Assembly (NCBI RefSeq): GCF_001660485.1
Contig: NZ_CP013979.1
Coordinates: forward strand, 3,286,001 to 3,350,000
Length of the DNA stretch: 64,000 nucleotides
From: Agromyces aureus
GTDB taxonomy: Bacteria; Actinomycetota; Actinomycetes; Actinomycetales; Microbacteriaceae
Direction: 5' to 3'
The position numbers and the translations under genes are program-made. Under the pieces are notes generated by a model. It searched no databases and was not told the DNA's origin. It saw only the letters and a list, made by a program, of their open reading frames with translations. How positions within the stretch are numbered: position 1 is the first letter of the stretch; the number at the start of each line of letters is the position of its first letter. Positions 34,050 to 43,239 of the stretch are shown in pieces.

Positions 34050-36356
34050 ATGACCATGTGGCGCCCGAGGCGCGGTCCGGCAACGAAGCGGACCAGAAGA
34101 CTGTCATCCACCAACAACCGGGGCTTCGTCGGCCTCTCAATCGCAGCCTCCGTGCTCGGTGCGACACTGCCGTTCGGCGGCGTCGCGGCAGCCGACACGG
34201 GCAGCGCGACCCCAGTATCCGACATCGTGCTCGACAACTCGGATGCCACCCTGACGGGGTCGTGGACCATCGCCCGCCGACTTGCGAACCACTACGGGGC
34301 CGACTACCTCACCCGACCGGCCGACACCGGCCGGGGCACCGTCACCTGGCGCCCGAACATCACCGCCGACGGGGTCTACGGCGTGTACTACCGGCTGCCC
34401 GACGGACACGCGTCGAGTGCGGGCCAGGCGACGTTCACCGTCAAGGATGCCGGCGGATCGCGGCAGTTCGCCGTCGACCAGCGCACGAGCGTCGGCGGCC
34501 AGTGGGTGCTGCTCGGCGACGCGCAGTTGAAGGCGGGCGTCGGCGGCTTCGTCCGCCTCGCGGGCGAGGGTCGTGGAAAGCTCATCGCCGATGCCGTGAA
34601 GTTCGGCGCGCCGAGCAGCGCGACCAACCCGATCCCCGACCCGGGCATCCAGTCGATGATCACGGCGGCGATCGAGACGGGCGCTCCTCAGGTGAAGATC
34701 GCCCCGGGCACCTACGCCGTCTCGTCCACGCCCCAGTCGGCCGGAAGCCTGCTCACCATCGACGGCGCCGACGGCCTGAAGATCAACGCCAAGGGCGTGA
34801 CGATCGTCGGGCAGGAGCTCACCCGTGCGGTGAACGTCGTCAAGTCGCGCAACGTGACCATCGAAGGACTCACGATCGACTACGACCCGCTGCCGTTCAC
34901 GCAAGGCGCGGTCTCGGCGATCGCTCCCGACCTCGGCTGGATCGACGTCACGCTCGACGAGGGCTACCCCGAGAAGGCGTTCTCTCGGGTGAGCATCTAC
35001 GACCCCGCCACCGGGTTCCAGAAGGCCGGCATCAACCACCTCTGGGGCACCACCGCGGCGTTCACCGAGCCCGGTGTCGTCAGGGTCACCCTCGCCGGCC
35101 TCGGCAAGGGCGTCGATCTCGGCGACCCGATCACCCTTTCGGGCGGTGCCACCGGCACCGAGCACGCCGTCTCCTTCGAGGAGAGCGCCGGTTCGAAGCT
35201 GAAGAACGTCACGGTGCACACCGCACCCGGCTTCGGCCTCATCGACGTCAGCGGCGACGGCGGCACCGTCCTCGACGGGTTCCGCCTGGTTCCCGGACCG
35301 CCCCCGCCCGGAGCGACCAAGGCCCCGCTCCTGTCGGCGATCTGGGACGGCATCCAGTTCCAGTCGGTCGGCAAGGGCCCGACCATGATCAACTCCGAGA
35401 TCCGCAACGCGGGCGACGACTCGTTCAGCATCCAGACCCGCGCGATGCCGGTCCTGAAGGTGGAGGGAGACCGTATCCTCGTCGGGTTCCCCGACCGCTG
35501 GAAGGCCGTCGCCCTCGAGGTGGGCGACCGCATCCAGCAGTTCCGCGACGGACCCGCGCCGCGCGTCACGGCGGTCACGAAGGTCGACTACGCGACGGCC
35601 GGTATCGACCCCGCGGTGCAGGCCAAGGTCGACGAGGCGCAGACGCAGGGCTGGAACCCGTGGAACCTGAGCAAGGACAGCGTCTACGAGCTCACCCTCG
35701 ACTCGGCCGACGTCTTCCAGGCCGCGCAGTTCGTCTTCAACCCCGACCGCATGGGCAACGGGTTCGTGTTCAAGAACAACGTCGTGCGCAGCCCGGGTCG
35801 CGGCATCCTGCTCAAGTCCGGCGACGGCGTCATCGAGGGCAACACCTTCGAGGGCGGCGACAAGGCAATCATGATCGCCACCGAGAACGAGGCCGACTCC
35901 CATGGCGGTGCGGCATACGACCTGAAGATCCGCAACAACGTGTTCCGCGGCACGGGCTACCACCACGACATGCCGTGGTCGGCCCAGGCTGGCTCGGTGG
36001 GCATGGCCGGTGGCAATGTCACGAGCAAGCGGGCATACGACCACATCCTCATCGAGGGCAACCTGTTCGAGTCCATCCGGGGCTTGAACCTCAACATCAG
36101 CGACGCGTCGGACGTGACGGTCCGCAACAACGTGTTCCGTGACACCCACCGCACTGAGAACGGCTCCAATGGCGCGAGCTTCGGCATCCCGGCCGACGCG
36201 GTGATCTTCGTCTCGAAGGCCGACCGGGTCTCGTTCAAGAACACGGTCATCGAGGGCCTCGGCCCGTTCAGCACGAATGCGATCGTGGTCGCGCCGACCG
36301 CGACGGATGTGACCGGGGCGAACGACATCGTCGTCCGGCCCGGCACCGCGGGGTAG
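34050..36356 (+). CDS. Secreted right-handed beta-helix enzyme, GH110-like, with golvesin-like module
   Basis: About 768 residues. An Arg-rich N-terminus and hydrophobic stretch (FVGLSIAASVLGATLPFGG, ending AAAD) form a signal peptide. Residues about 55-175 ('VLDNSDATLTGSWTIARRLA', GVYGVYYRLPDG, GGQWVLLGD) are a golvesin-like module also found in the GH30-like protein. The rest is a parallel beta-helix. The segment 'EIRNAGDDSFSIQTRAMPVL' near residue 455, with an inserted barrel around ALEVGDRIQQFRDG, resembles the GDD and GD-I patterns of GH110 alpha-1,3-galactosidases. The assignment rests on recalled pattern likeness only; pectate-lyase-like lyases are the alternative. No clear ribosome-binding site; an upstream ATG is possible. 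Confidence 0.75.
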   Translation: MTMWRPRRGPATKRTRRLSSTNNRGFVGLSIAASVLGATLPFGGVAAADTGSATPVSDIVLDNSDATLTGSWTIARRLANHYGADYLTRPADTGRGTVTWRPNITADGVYGVYYRLPDGHASSAGQATFTVKDAGGSRQFAVDQRTSVGGQWVLLGDAQLKAGVGGFVRLAGEGRGKLIADAVKFGAPSSATNPIPDPGIQSMITAAIETGAPQVKIAPGTYAVSSTPQSAGSLLTIDGADGLKINAKGVTIVGQELTRAVNVVKSRNVTIEGLTIDYDPLPFTQGAVSAIAPDLGWIDVTLDEGYPEKAFSRVSIYDPATGFQKAGINHLWGTTAAFTEPGVVRVTLAGLGKGVDLGDPITLSGGATGTEHAVSFEESAGSKLKNVTVHTAPGFGLIDVSGDGGTVLDGFRLVPGPPPPGATKAPLLSAIWDGIQFQSVGKGPTMINSEIRNAGDDSFSIQTRAMPVLKVEGDRILVGFPDRWKAVALEVGDRIQQFRDGPAPRVTAVTKVDYATAGIDPAVQAKVDEAQTQGWNPWNLSKDSVYELTLDSADVFQAAQFVFNPDRMGNGFVFKNNVVRSPGRGILLKSGDGVIEGNTFEGGDKAIMIATENEADSHGGAAYDLKIRNNVFRGTGYHHDMPWSAQAGSVGMAGGNVTSKRAYDHILIEGNLFESIRGLNLNISDASDVTVRNNVFRDTHRTENGSNGASFGIPADAVIFVSKADRVSFKNTVIEGLGPFSTNAIVVAPTATDVTGANDIVVRPGTAG

Positions 36357-36389
36357 GGGAACCCGCAGCGCCGAGGGGGCGCATCCAGG

Positions 36390-36421
36390 TCTGGCCGGTC
36401 GCCCGAGGGGGGCCGGCCAGA
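36390..36421 (+). terminator. Hairpin after beta-helix gene
   Basis: TCTGGCCGG (36390-36398) pairs with CCGGCCAGA (36413-36421), 33 nt after the stop. It lies within the 356-nt gap 36357-36712, which holds no gene. Confidence 0.6.
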
Positions 36422-36569
36422 TCGGCGTTTCCACGAGAGCCGCATCCGGCAAGACGGCAGACAGCACGGGCAACTTGCAGGTGGGAATCCAACGCGACCG
36501 TTGGCCGGTGTCCCCCACGCATACTGGCGATGGCGACTGCGGCAGCAGATCTTCGGTCGCACCACACGG

Positions 36570-36613
36570 AACGCGGATGCCGCGGCAGCACGTGCTGCCG
36601 CGGCATCCGCGTT
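36570..36613. terminator. 44-nt perfect hairpin, bidirectional terminator candidate
   Basis: Perfect 21-bp arms AACGCGGATGCCGCGGCAGCA / its complement flank a 2-nt centre (36591-36592); outer CCACA/TGTGG arms extend it. It lies between convergent genes: the beta-helix enzyme and the GH2 enzyme. A strong cruciform is also possible. Confidence 0.7.
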
Positions 36614-36712
36614 TCTGTGGGCTCCTCACCGACGTGCCTCACTCGAACGATCACGTCACGGTCGACGCGTCCGGGTCGGGCAGGATCGTCTCGGCTCGCC
36701 GCGACTTCCGGT

Positions 36713-39700
36713 TCAGCAGGTGCGTGCGGTGTTGGCTGCGACGAGGTGCACGGTCTGCGTGGTGCCGTCGATCACCGCGGTCACGGTGATGTCGGTCTGT
36801 CCGGCGGGCAGGTCCTTCACCCGGGTCGTGAACGCGTGGAAACCGGACTTGCCGCCCTGTACCGCGGTCAGCGTCTTCGTTCCGTAGACGCCTTCCAGTC
36901 GCACGTCGACCGGGGTGTCGCCGTTGTTCGCGGCGTTGACCTGCAGCACGGCCTTGCCGGCGATGCACCGGCTGGTCGCGGTGACCGACACCTCGATCGC
37001 GGGTGCGGCGGTCACGGTGAGGGTCGCGGTCGCGGTCCCGGTCCAGCCGTCGGCATCGGTCTCGGTGGCGACCGCGTCGGCGTAGGTACCGGCCATGAAC
37101 GGTGCTGCTGCAGTGATCGACCAGTCCAGGTCGGCGTCCACGGCGCCCTCGCCCAGGACGGTGCCGTCCGCGGCGGTCACGACGACGGTGTTGCCCTCGG
37201 TCGTGCCGGTACCGGTGATCGCCTCGTCGGGCGCGATCTCCTGGTCCGCGAACCCGGGCACCGGCGCGGTCGGAAGCCCCGCCGTACTCGTGTCCGTGAA
37301 CCGCACCGCCGACGCCCGCAGGAACCCGCCGGAGCCCGTGACCACCACGGTCGGCTGGTGGGTCGCGTCGAACGTGAACTCGCCCAGGTCGACCCAACCG
37401 CCGCCGCGGGCGACCTGGTCGACCGAGATGGGCACATCGCCGTTCGCGGCCTTCACCGTGTAGGTCGCCGCCTTCGAGCTGATGCCGTTCGCCGGCAGGG
37501 CGATGCCGATCCGGTAGCGCACCTCGCTCTGCACCTTCGGCGCAGTCCAGGTCGCATTCGCGCCGGGTGCGCCCGAGAGGTCGGCGTAGATCGAGGCGTA
37601 CCCGCCCGGCGCGGTCAGCGAGCTCGACGCCCAGGAACCGGCCGTCTTGAACGGCACCGACCCGTCGGCGCGCGGCGTCTTCTCGCCGATCGTGACCACG
37701 AACGGGCAGCGGGGCTCTCCAGGCACGATGACGGGCTCGGATGCGGGCGACACCGACGAACCCAGGATGGCCGCGACCGCGTACGTGCCCGGACGCTGAC
37801 CGATCTTGCCGACCCCGTACTCCGCGCCGATCACCGTCGTCGCGGTGGTCTCGCCGCAGACCGTTGCGGTGACGATGTACCCGTCGGCCCCCGAGTCGTC
37901 CCAGGCCAGGAAGGCGTCGTCGCCCCGGTTCGTCGCGTGGACGTTGGCGGGCACCGTCGCTTCGTCCGTCGACCGTTCAGCGGCGGTGCGCACCCTGCCC
38001 GACCATGCCTCGGACGTGCCGCCGGCACCCTGAGCTGCGATGGTGACGGCGTACTCGCGGTCGGCGGTGAGGCCCTCGATCGGGACGAGGTCCACGGACG
38101 CCCGCTCGACCGGGTACGAGGCATCCACGCCCTCGCCGGTCACGGTGACCAGGTACCGCTCGGTGCGCGTCGACGGGGTGATCACGATGCCGGCCTCGTC
38201 GGTGCCGGCGATCACGCCCCGCACGTCGAGCTCGGGTGCCGTGTCGGCGGCCACGGGGGTGCCGCGCAGCGCGTCGCTCCACTCGGTCACCGCGGCACCA
38301 GCGGACGTGACCTCGCGGATCCGGACCTCGACCGCCGTGCCCGCGTCGAGGCCCTCGATGCGGGTGCTCGGCCGGTTCGTGGTCGTGTAGGACTCGATGT
38401 CGGCGCCCGAGTCGGCGTCGGTGACGTGCACCTCGAACGTGCCGGTGCGGTTCTGGCTCGAGTACCCGAGCACCAGGCCGCCCTCGATCGGCTCGAGGTG
38501 CATCGCCTTCGGCCCCGGCGGCAGCAGCGACGCCTGCGGCGTGCCCGTCGCAGCATCGGCCGCGCCGGCGAGTGCGTTCGCGTCGACCGCGGCGACGGCG
38601 ATCGCGTACTCGGTGCCGTTGACCAGTCCGGTCAGGTCGGCGAACGACTCGCGCGTGGTCACGGTCGTCACCGTGCCGTCGGGCGCGGTCGCGGTCACGC
38701 GGTACTTGCCGATCGCGGCCTCGTCGTCGAATCGCACGCGCAGAGCACCGTTCGCCGCCACGACCTCGCGGATCTCGGGAGCGGCCGCCTTCGAGGCATC
38801 CGACACCGCTGCTGCGACCTCGTAACCCGTGGGCGAGAGGAGCGTCGCGCGAACGCGTGTCGCCGCCCCCGTGGCGTGCCAGGCGACCGGTACGTCGAAC
38901 GCCGCCGCACCCGTGGCGACCTCGGGGAGGTCGACGAGGGCGCCGCCCACGACCGCACCCGTCGCGCCGAAGGCCTGGAGGGACACGCGGTAGTCGCGCA
39001 GCGCGTAGCCCGGACCGTCGGCCGGAACCGCGCCGATCGGGGTGATCGACACGACGCCGAGCCCGCCGCCGTCGGCGACGGCCACGTCACCGACGGTGAA
39101 GGTCTTGACGGGCGCGTTCGCGGCCTGGGTTTCGAAGTACGCCGCCTTGAGCCGACCCCACAAGTCGATGTTGCCCCAGCCGCGGGTGAGGTTCTCACTC
39201 GAACCGCTGAACTTGCTGCGGTAGTCGTTGTACGTCCACTGCGACCAGCCGAACACGAACGGGCGCGCCTCGAAGCTCTGGGCCGCCGCGCCCGAGCCGG
39301 TCGAGGAGTCGAGCGTTTCGCGATTCGTGCCGAAGGTGTAGCCGTCGGGGCTGTACTCCGAGATGAACAGCGGCTTGTCGGGGTACAGGGCGTGCACCGT
39401 GTCGGGCGCCGCCGAGAAGTTGCCGTACAGGTTCATGCTCACGAAGTCCATGTACTGCGCGCCGTCCTGCTCGGGCGTGGTCGAGTAGTACACCAAGTTG
39501 CTGGCATAGGTCACGAACCGCGTCGGGTCGACGGAGTGGGAGTAGTCGGCCATTTTCTGCAGGTAGACGCGCCCGTACTCGCTGCGCGACTCGATCTCGT
39601 TGGCGACCGAGTGGGCGAAGATCGACGCGTGGTTGAAGTCGCGCTCGACCATCTCGCGGAACTCGACCTTGATCTCCTCGAGGTCGTTCGTGAGGTGCCG

Positions 39701-41626
39701 GCCGTTCTGCCAGACGGGTACCTCGTCGATCAGGAGCATGCCGATCTCATCGGCGTAGTCGAGCAGCTCGGGCGCCTGCGCGTAGTGCATGATGCGAGCC
39801 AGGTTCAGTCCCGAAGCCTTCATGCGGTCGAGATCTCGGCGCACCAGCCACGTCGGTTCCAGGTTGCCGTTCGACGGGTCGTCGGAGACCCGGTTCGCGC
39901 CGGCGAGCTTCAAGATCTCGCCGTTCAGCTTCATGGCCGTGCCGTCGATCTCGAACTTCCGGATGCCGAATCGGTCGGACTGGGCCGCGTCATCGGCGTC
40001 AGCGGGAGAGTCGAGCGTCAGGTCGAGGCGGTAGAGGTTCGGGTCGTCCATGTTCCAGAGCTCGTACGAGCCCGCGGCCAGGTCGGTCGAGAGCACGGCC
40101 TGCGCGGCACCGTTCGCCGGGACCTCGGCCTGGGCGGTGAGGCCCGAGGCGATCACGGCGCCGGTCGCCGCATCGGTGATGGTGCCGGTCAGCGACACCG
40201 TGCGGGCGTCGTCGCCGGCGTTCTCGAGGAACACGGTGGACGCGATGTGCGCCGTGCCGGCGGTCAGGTCGGGCGTGGCCACGATCTGCTGGCGGTCGAC
40301 GACGATCTCGCCGGTCTTGACGAGCTCGACCGAGCGGGAGATGCCGCCCCACGACCACCACGCACCCTGCTCGAAGGTGTTGTCGGCGCGCACGACGAGC
40401 GTGTTCTCGCCGTCGACGAGGTAGTCGGTCACGTCGAAGTCGAACGGGGTGTACCCACCGGAGTGCTCGCCGAGCTGAGCCCCGTTCAGCCAGACGGTCG
40501 CGTCTTCGTAGACCGCGCCGAACTTCAGCCACGCACGTTCGCCGGCGGCGGCACTGAGGTCGCCCGATTCGAACGTGCGCCGGTACCAGCCGTTGCCCTT
40601 GTACGCGCCGTAGGCGTCGTGCACGCTCCAGTTGCCCGGAACCTGCTGCGTGTCCCACTCGGAGACATCGGTCGCCGGCTTCTGCCACTCCTGCTGAACG
40701 CCGTCGACGTCGGGCGCGGCAGGGTCGGCCTGCTTCGCGAGATCTTCAGCCTTGAACTTCCATTCGCCGTCGAGCGAGATCTTCGACTGGCCGTCGGTGA
40801 CCTCGTGGCCGGGACGGTCGGAGGTCGACGCCGTCGCGGCCACCCATTCCCCATCGCCGGACACCTCGCCGTCGCCAGGGGCGGGGTCGGGCTCGGTCGG
40901 CGGAACGACCGGAACCGTCCACGGGCAGCCGGCCGACGCGGCCGGGTGGCCCGCGGGCGTCGAGGGCAGCGGGTCGATCGAGATCGCGCCGAACGTCACC
41001 TTGCTCTTGTACGATCCGATCCCGATCGTGCCGCCCGCCGTCGGCGCGGCGGTGGCGCCGATCAGCGCGCCATCGGCGTACACCGCTGTGACCCCCGCGG
41101 CGCGACGCACCGTCAGGTCGACCCAGGTGCCCGCCTTCGCCGGCGAGATGCCCGAGCAGGCGTAGGAGCCGGTGATCGGCTTGGAGATGCGGAACTGTCC
41201 GTACCCGTTGCTGCCGAAGCCGGTGAACTGCGGGCTGACGCCGCCGCTCTTCCAGTTCACGACATCGCGCATGTCGAGCATGACGGTCACCGTGCCGTCA
41301 GCGCCGACCGCATCGACCTTCATGTGCGTGCGCAGCTCGTAGGCGTCGGGCAGGTTCAGCGCCTGGGTCGGTCGGATGTACCTTCCAGAACTCTGCGATC
41401 GGGTGTCGATGCCGACCGTGCCGCCGCTGACCGTCCACTCCGACGTGGCGCCGGTGATCGGACTCCAGCCGGACAAGTCGGACGCGAACGGCTCGAGGAA
41501 CGTCGCGCCGGGTCCGACCGAACCCGGGATGTCGGCGGCATTCGCCGCGGTGGACATCCCGAGACCGGGAATGAGGACGACGGCGAGGGTCGCCGCCGCC
41601 AGACGGAAGGTCGTAGTCGGCCGCAC
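36713..41626 (-). CDS. Secreted multidomain beta-galactosidase, GH2
   Basis: 1637 residues from a GTG start. In order: signal peptide (about 1-32, LAAATLAVVLIPGLGMSTAANA), LamG/DUF1080-like domain (35-230), GH2 sugar-binding domain from KISLDGEWKFK (about 280), immunoglobulin-like domain, TIM barrel with acid/base in HSVANEIESR (about E675) and nucleophile in FISEYSPDG (about E756), FnIII-like repeats (about 950-1210), golvesin-like module (about 1335-1442), and C-terminal Ig-like domains ending ...ANTARTC. The GTG at 41626 has AAGGAG at ideal spacing; upstream ATGs do not. No cell-wall anchor motif is seen, so it is probably released or held by its modules. It could cleave beta-linked galactose on a polymer or glycan. 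Confidence 0.9.
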   Translation of the reverse strand: MRPTTTFRLAAATLAVVLIPGLGMSTAANAADIPGSVGPGATFLEPFASDLSGWSPITGATSEWTVSGGTVGIDTRSQSSGRYIRPTQALNLPDAYELRTHMKVDAVGADGTVTVMLDMRDVVNWKSGGVSPQFTGFGSNGYGQFRISKPITGSYACSGISPAKAGTWVDLTVRRAAGVTAVYADGALIGATAAPTAGGTIGIGSYKSKVTFGAISIDPLPSTPAGHPAASAGCPWTVPVVPPTEPDPAPGDGEVSGDGEWVAATASTSDRPGHEVTDGQSKISLDGEWKFKAEDLAKQADPAAPDVDGVQQEWQKPATDVSEWDTQQVPGNWSVHDAYGAYKGNGWYRRTFESGDLSAAAGERAWLKFGAVYEDATVWLNGAQLGEHSGGYTPFDFDVTDYLVDGENTLVVRADNTFEQGAWWSWGGISRSVELVKTGEIVVDRQQIVATPDLTAGTAHIASTVFLENAGDDARTVSLTGTITDAATGAVIASGLTAQAEVPANGAAQAVLSTDLAAGSYELWNMDDPNLYRLDLTLDSPADADDAAQSDRFGIRKFEIDGTAMKLNGEILKLAGANRVSDDPSNGNLEPTWLVRRDLDRMKASGLNLARIMHYAQAPELLDYADEIGMLLIDEVPVWQNGRHLTNDLEEIKVEFREMVERDFNHASIFAHSVANEIESRSEYGRVYLQKMADYSHSVDPTRFVTYASNLVYYSTTPEQDGAQYMDFVSMNLYGNFSAAPDTVHALYPDKPLFISEYSPDGYTFGTNRETLDSSTGSGAAAQSFEARPFVFGWSQWTYNDYRSKFSGSSENLTRGWGNIDLWGRLKAAYFETQAANAPVKTFTVGDVAVADGGGLGVVSITPIGAVPADGPGYALRDYRVSLQAFGATGAVVGGALVDLPEVATGAAAFDVPVAWHATGAATRVRATLLSPTGYEVAAAVSDASKAAAPEIREVVAANGALRVRFDDEAAIGKYRVTATAPDGTVTTVTTRESFADLTGLVNGTEYAIAVAAVDANALAGAADAATGTPQASLLPPGPKAMHLEPIEGGLVLGYSSQNRTGTFEVHVTDADSGADIESYTTTNRPSTRIEGLDAGTAVEVRIREVTSAGAAVTEWSDALRGTPVAADTAPELDVRGVIAGTDEAGIVITPSTRTERYLVTVTGEGVDASYPVERASVDLVPIEGLTADREYAVTIAAQGAGGTSEAWSGRVRTAAERSTDEATVPANVHATNRGDDAFLAWDDSGADGYIVTATVCGETTATTVIGAEYGVGKIGQRPGTYAVAAILGSSVSPASEPVIVPGEPRCPFVVTIGEKTPRADGSVPFKTAGSWASSSLTAPGGYASIYADLSGAPGANATWTAPKVQSEVRYRIGIALPANGISSKAATYTVKAANGDVPISVDQVARGGGWVDLGEFTFDATHQPTVVVTGSGGFLRASAVRFTDTSTAGLPTAPVPGFADQEIAPDEAITGTGTTEGNTVVVTAADGTVLGEGAVDADLDWSITAAAPFMAGTYADAVATETDADGWTGTATATLTVTAAPAIEVSVTATSRCIAGKAVLQVNAANNGDTPVDVRLEGVYGTKTLTAVQGGKSGFHAFTTRVKDLPAGQTDITVTAVIDGTTQTVHLVAANTARTC

Positions 41627-41670
41627 AGAATTCTCCTTCGAATCATCAGGCGGCATGAACGTATCGCACT

Positions 41671-41708
41671 CCGTGCATGCAATCAACACAAAATGCATAT
41701 CGATTGCA
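41671..41708. promoter_or_regulatory. Operator-like repeats upstream of GH2 gene
   Basis: CCGTGCATGCAATC (41671-41684) contains, on the minus strand, GATTGCATG and CATGCACGG, the same 9-mers found at 19781-19797. A second copy of TGCA arms spaced by 7 nt lies at 41694-41708. They sit 45-82 nt upstream of the GTG. Confidence 0.5.
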
Positions 41709-41750
41709 CACATGGATAGTTCATCGCGTTCTGGGCATGCCCTTCGCCCG

Positions 41751-42029
41751 TCAGATCTGTGGCGTCACCCCCGCGACTTCGTCGAGTCGGCGTGAACGAG
41801 ACCTCGAGGTGATCCCGAGCAGGACGACCACCAAGCCGAGCGCGAGGGATGCCGATGCGAGCGTCGCGATCAGGTGGGCGTCGATGCCCGCACTGGCGAT
41901 GACGTCGCAGGCGGTCGCGGCGCAGTCACGCGGAGAGATGTCGACAGAGATGGTGACGCCCTCATGGACGGGAACGTGGTCGTGCTCATCGAACTCCAAG
42001 ACGCCATCCAGCAGATGGCCCGCGATCAC
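41751..42029 (-). CDS. Small membrane protein coupled to DUF916-like gene
   Basis: 92 residues from a GTG that overlaps the upstream stop (GTGA, 42026-42029), so it is translationally coupled. An acidic/His-bearing start (DGVLEFDEHDHVPVHEGVTI) leads to SPRDCAATACDVIASAG, one membrane helix (about 57-76, LIATLASASLALGLVVVLLG) and a basic tail (TSRSRSRR). No signal peptide and no known domain. Two cysteines five residues apart lie before the helix. A partner of the DUF916-like surface protein is the simplest idea. Confidence 0.55.
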   Translation of the reverse strand: MIAGHLLDGVLEFDEHDHVPVHEGVTISVDISPRDCAATACDVIASAGIDAHLIATLASASLALGLVVVLLGITSRSRSRRLDEVAGVTPQI

Positions 42030-43111
42030 GGAACGCGCTCTGGGTTCGCAGCCGCCTCGCGGGCGCCCGCGAGCCTGGCCTCGTCGAGCAGGCGCTCGAG
42101 CTCGGTTCGGCGCCGACGACGACCTCGGAGGATGGCGAAGAGGAACAGCGCCAGCGCGACGATCACGAGCAGCTGCGACCAGGGCATGGCCCACACCACG
42201 ATCTCGATGCGTGACGACGTCGGCTCCTCACCCGAGACTTCACTGCGGGATACCTGACCGTCGACGTCCACGGTGACGACTGAGAACCCGAGTGGCCAGA
42301 CTTGCGAGACCCGGGCCGAGAACTCGCGCTCATCTCCGGGGTACAGCTCGGTCGGTTCGGTCAGCACGGGTGCCGTCCCGTTCGCGCCCGAAGCGCTCAC
42401 CGCCGCCTCGACCGCCAGACGTGCATTTCCGTTGTTCGTGACCGTGTACTCCACTTCGACGGCACCGGGCGCGAAGGGATTCCATGCCGTCTGGTAGGCG
42501 GCGTTCCCGACCACGGCCAGGGATGGAGAGAGTTCCCCCGAGACCCTGGTCTGGACTCGGAAGCCGACTCGGCTCTCCATGGCGACGTTCGGACCACCCT
42601 CGACAGCACCGGTACTCAGGACCGATGCGGCGATGCCCGCAGCGTGATCACCGGGAGTCGCATCGACGGGAACCTCGACCGTGAACGGCACGATCGCCAT
42701 GCCTCCGGCCGGCACGCCGATCTCGGCGGGCAGATCGATCCACGTTCCGGAATCGATCGATTCCGCCGCGGACGGCAGCATGTTGAAGCGGCCCTTGTCG
42801 GTCAGATACCCGTCCTGGGCCTTCAAGGCGAAGACGACGTCGATGCTGCTGAGGTTCTTCACGTAGAGGAACTCGTCGATCGACTCACCCGGGTCGACGT
42901 CGAGATCGACCCACGATCGGCCATCCGGTCCGACCGCATCTGCCGGACCGACCGACCACGTCACCGCATCGTCGGCTTGCTCCTCGGCCTGGGCCGGGCC
43001 GACCTCGGCATACCCCAGAACGAGGAGGGACACCGCGACCGCGCCGGCGGCCACCCATCGTCGGATCACGGTGCTGTCGTCGGCCGGCGCCGCCGCGCGG
43101 TGGGTGCTCAC
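42026..43111 (-). CDS. DUF916 / WxL-type peptidoglycan-domain surface protein
   Basis: 361 residues from a GTG at 43111. Signal region WVAAGAVAVSLLVLGYAEVG ending AQAEE; then an actinobacterial DUF916 (WxL peptidoglycan-binding) pattern: 'TWSVGPADAVGPDGRSWVDL', VDPGESIDEFLYVKNLSS, FTVEVPVDATPGDHAAGIAA. One C-terminal membrane helix (WSQLLVIVALALFLFAILRG) and a basic tail (RRRRRTELERLLDE) anchor it, leaving the beta-domains outside. The start is chosen because the stop of a short upstream reading frame overlaps it (GTGA). GTG 43069 is an alternative. Role: cell-surface or wall-associated; ligand unknown. Confidence 0.75.
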   Translation of the reverse strand: MSTHRAAAPADDSTVIRRWVAAGAVAVSLLVLGYAEVGPAQAEEQADDAVTWSVGPADAVGPDGRSWVDLDVDPGESIDEFLYVKNLSSIDVVFALKAQDGYLTDKGRFNMLPSAAESIDSGTWIDLPAEIGVPAGGMAIVPFTVEVPVDATPGDHAAGIAASVLSTGAVEGGPNVAMESRVGFRVQTRVSGELSPSLAVVGNAAYQTAWNPFAPGAVEVEYTVTNNGNARLAVEAAVSASGANGTAPVLTEPTELYPGDEREFSARVSQVWPLGFSVVTVDVDGQVSRSEVSGEEPTSSRIEIVVWAMPWSQLLVIVALALFLFAILRGRRRRRTELERLLDEARLAGAREAAANPERVP

Positions 43112-43239
43112 GTGAACAGCGAACGGGCGAGGACGGAGGCGCACGAGCCGTGCACAGCAGTCGCGGGAGCCCGCAGGAACCGATCCGCGGCCGCCATCGA
43201 CCGGCGGTCTGGCGAGCACGCTGCAGGAGAACGCGTCAT
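43109..43239 (-). CDS. Possible leader ORF, 43 residues
   Basis: From ATG 43239, with AAAGG nine bases upstream, a short frame (MTRSPAACSPDRRSMAAADR...) stops at TGA 43111-43109, which overlaps the GTG of the DUF916-like gene. It has no known domain and high Arg/Ala content. The good ribosome-binding site and stop-start overlap suggest a translational leader. Coding by chance is a real alternative. Confidence 0.3.

Noticed and set aside
36530..41719. A 1729-codon plus-strand open frame opposite the GH2 gene
   Set aside because: It is a codon-composition shadow: Arg/Val/Gly/His-rich with no domain, while the minus strand shows a full GH2 enzyme with catalytic motifs.
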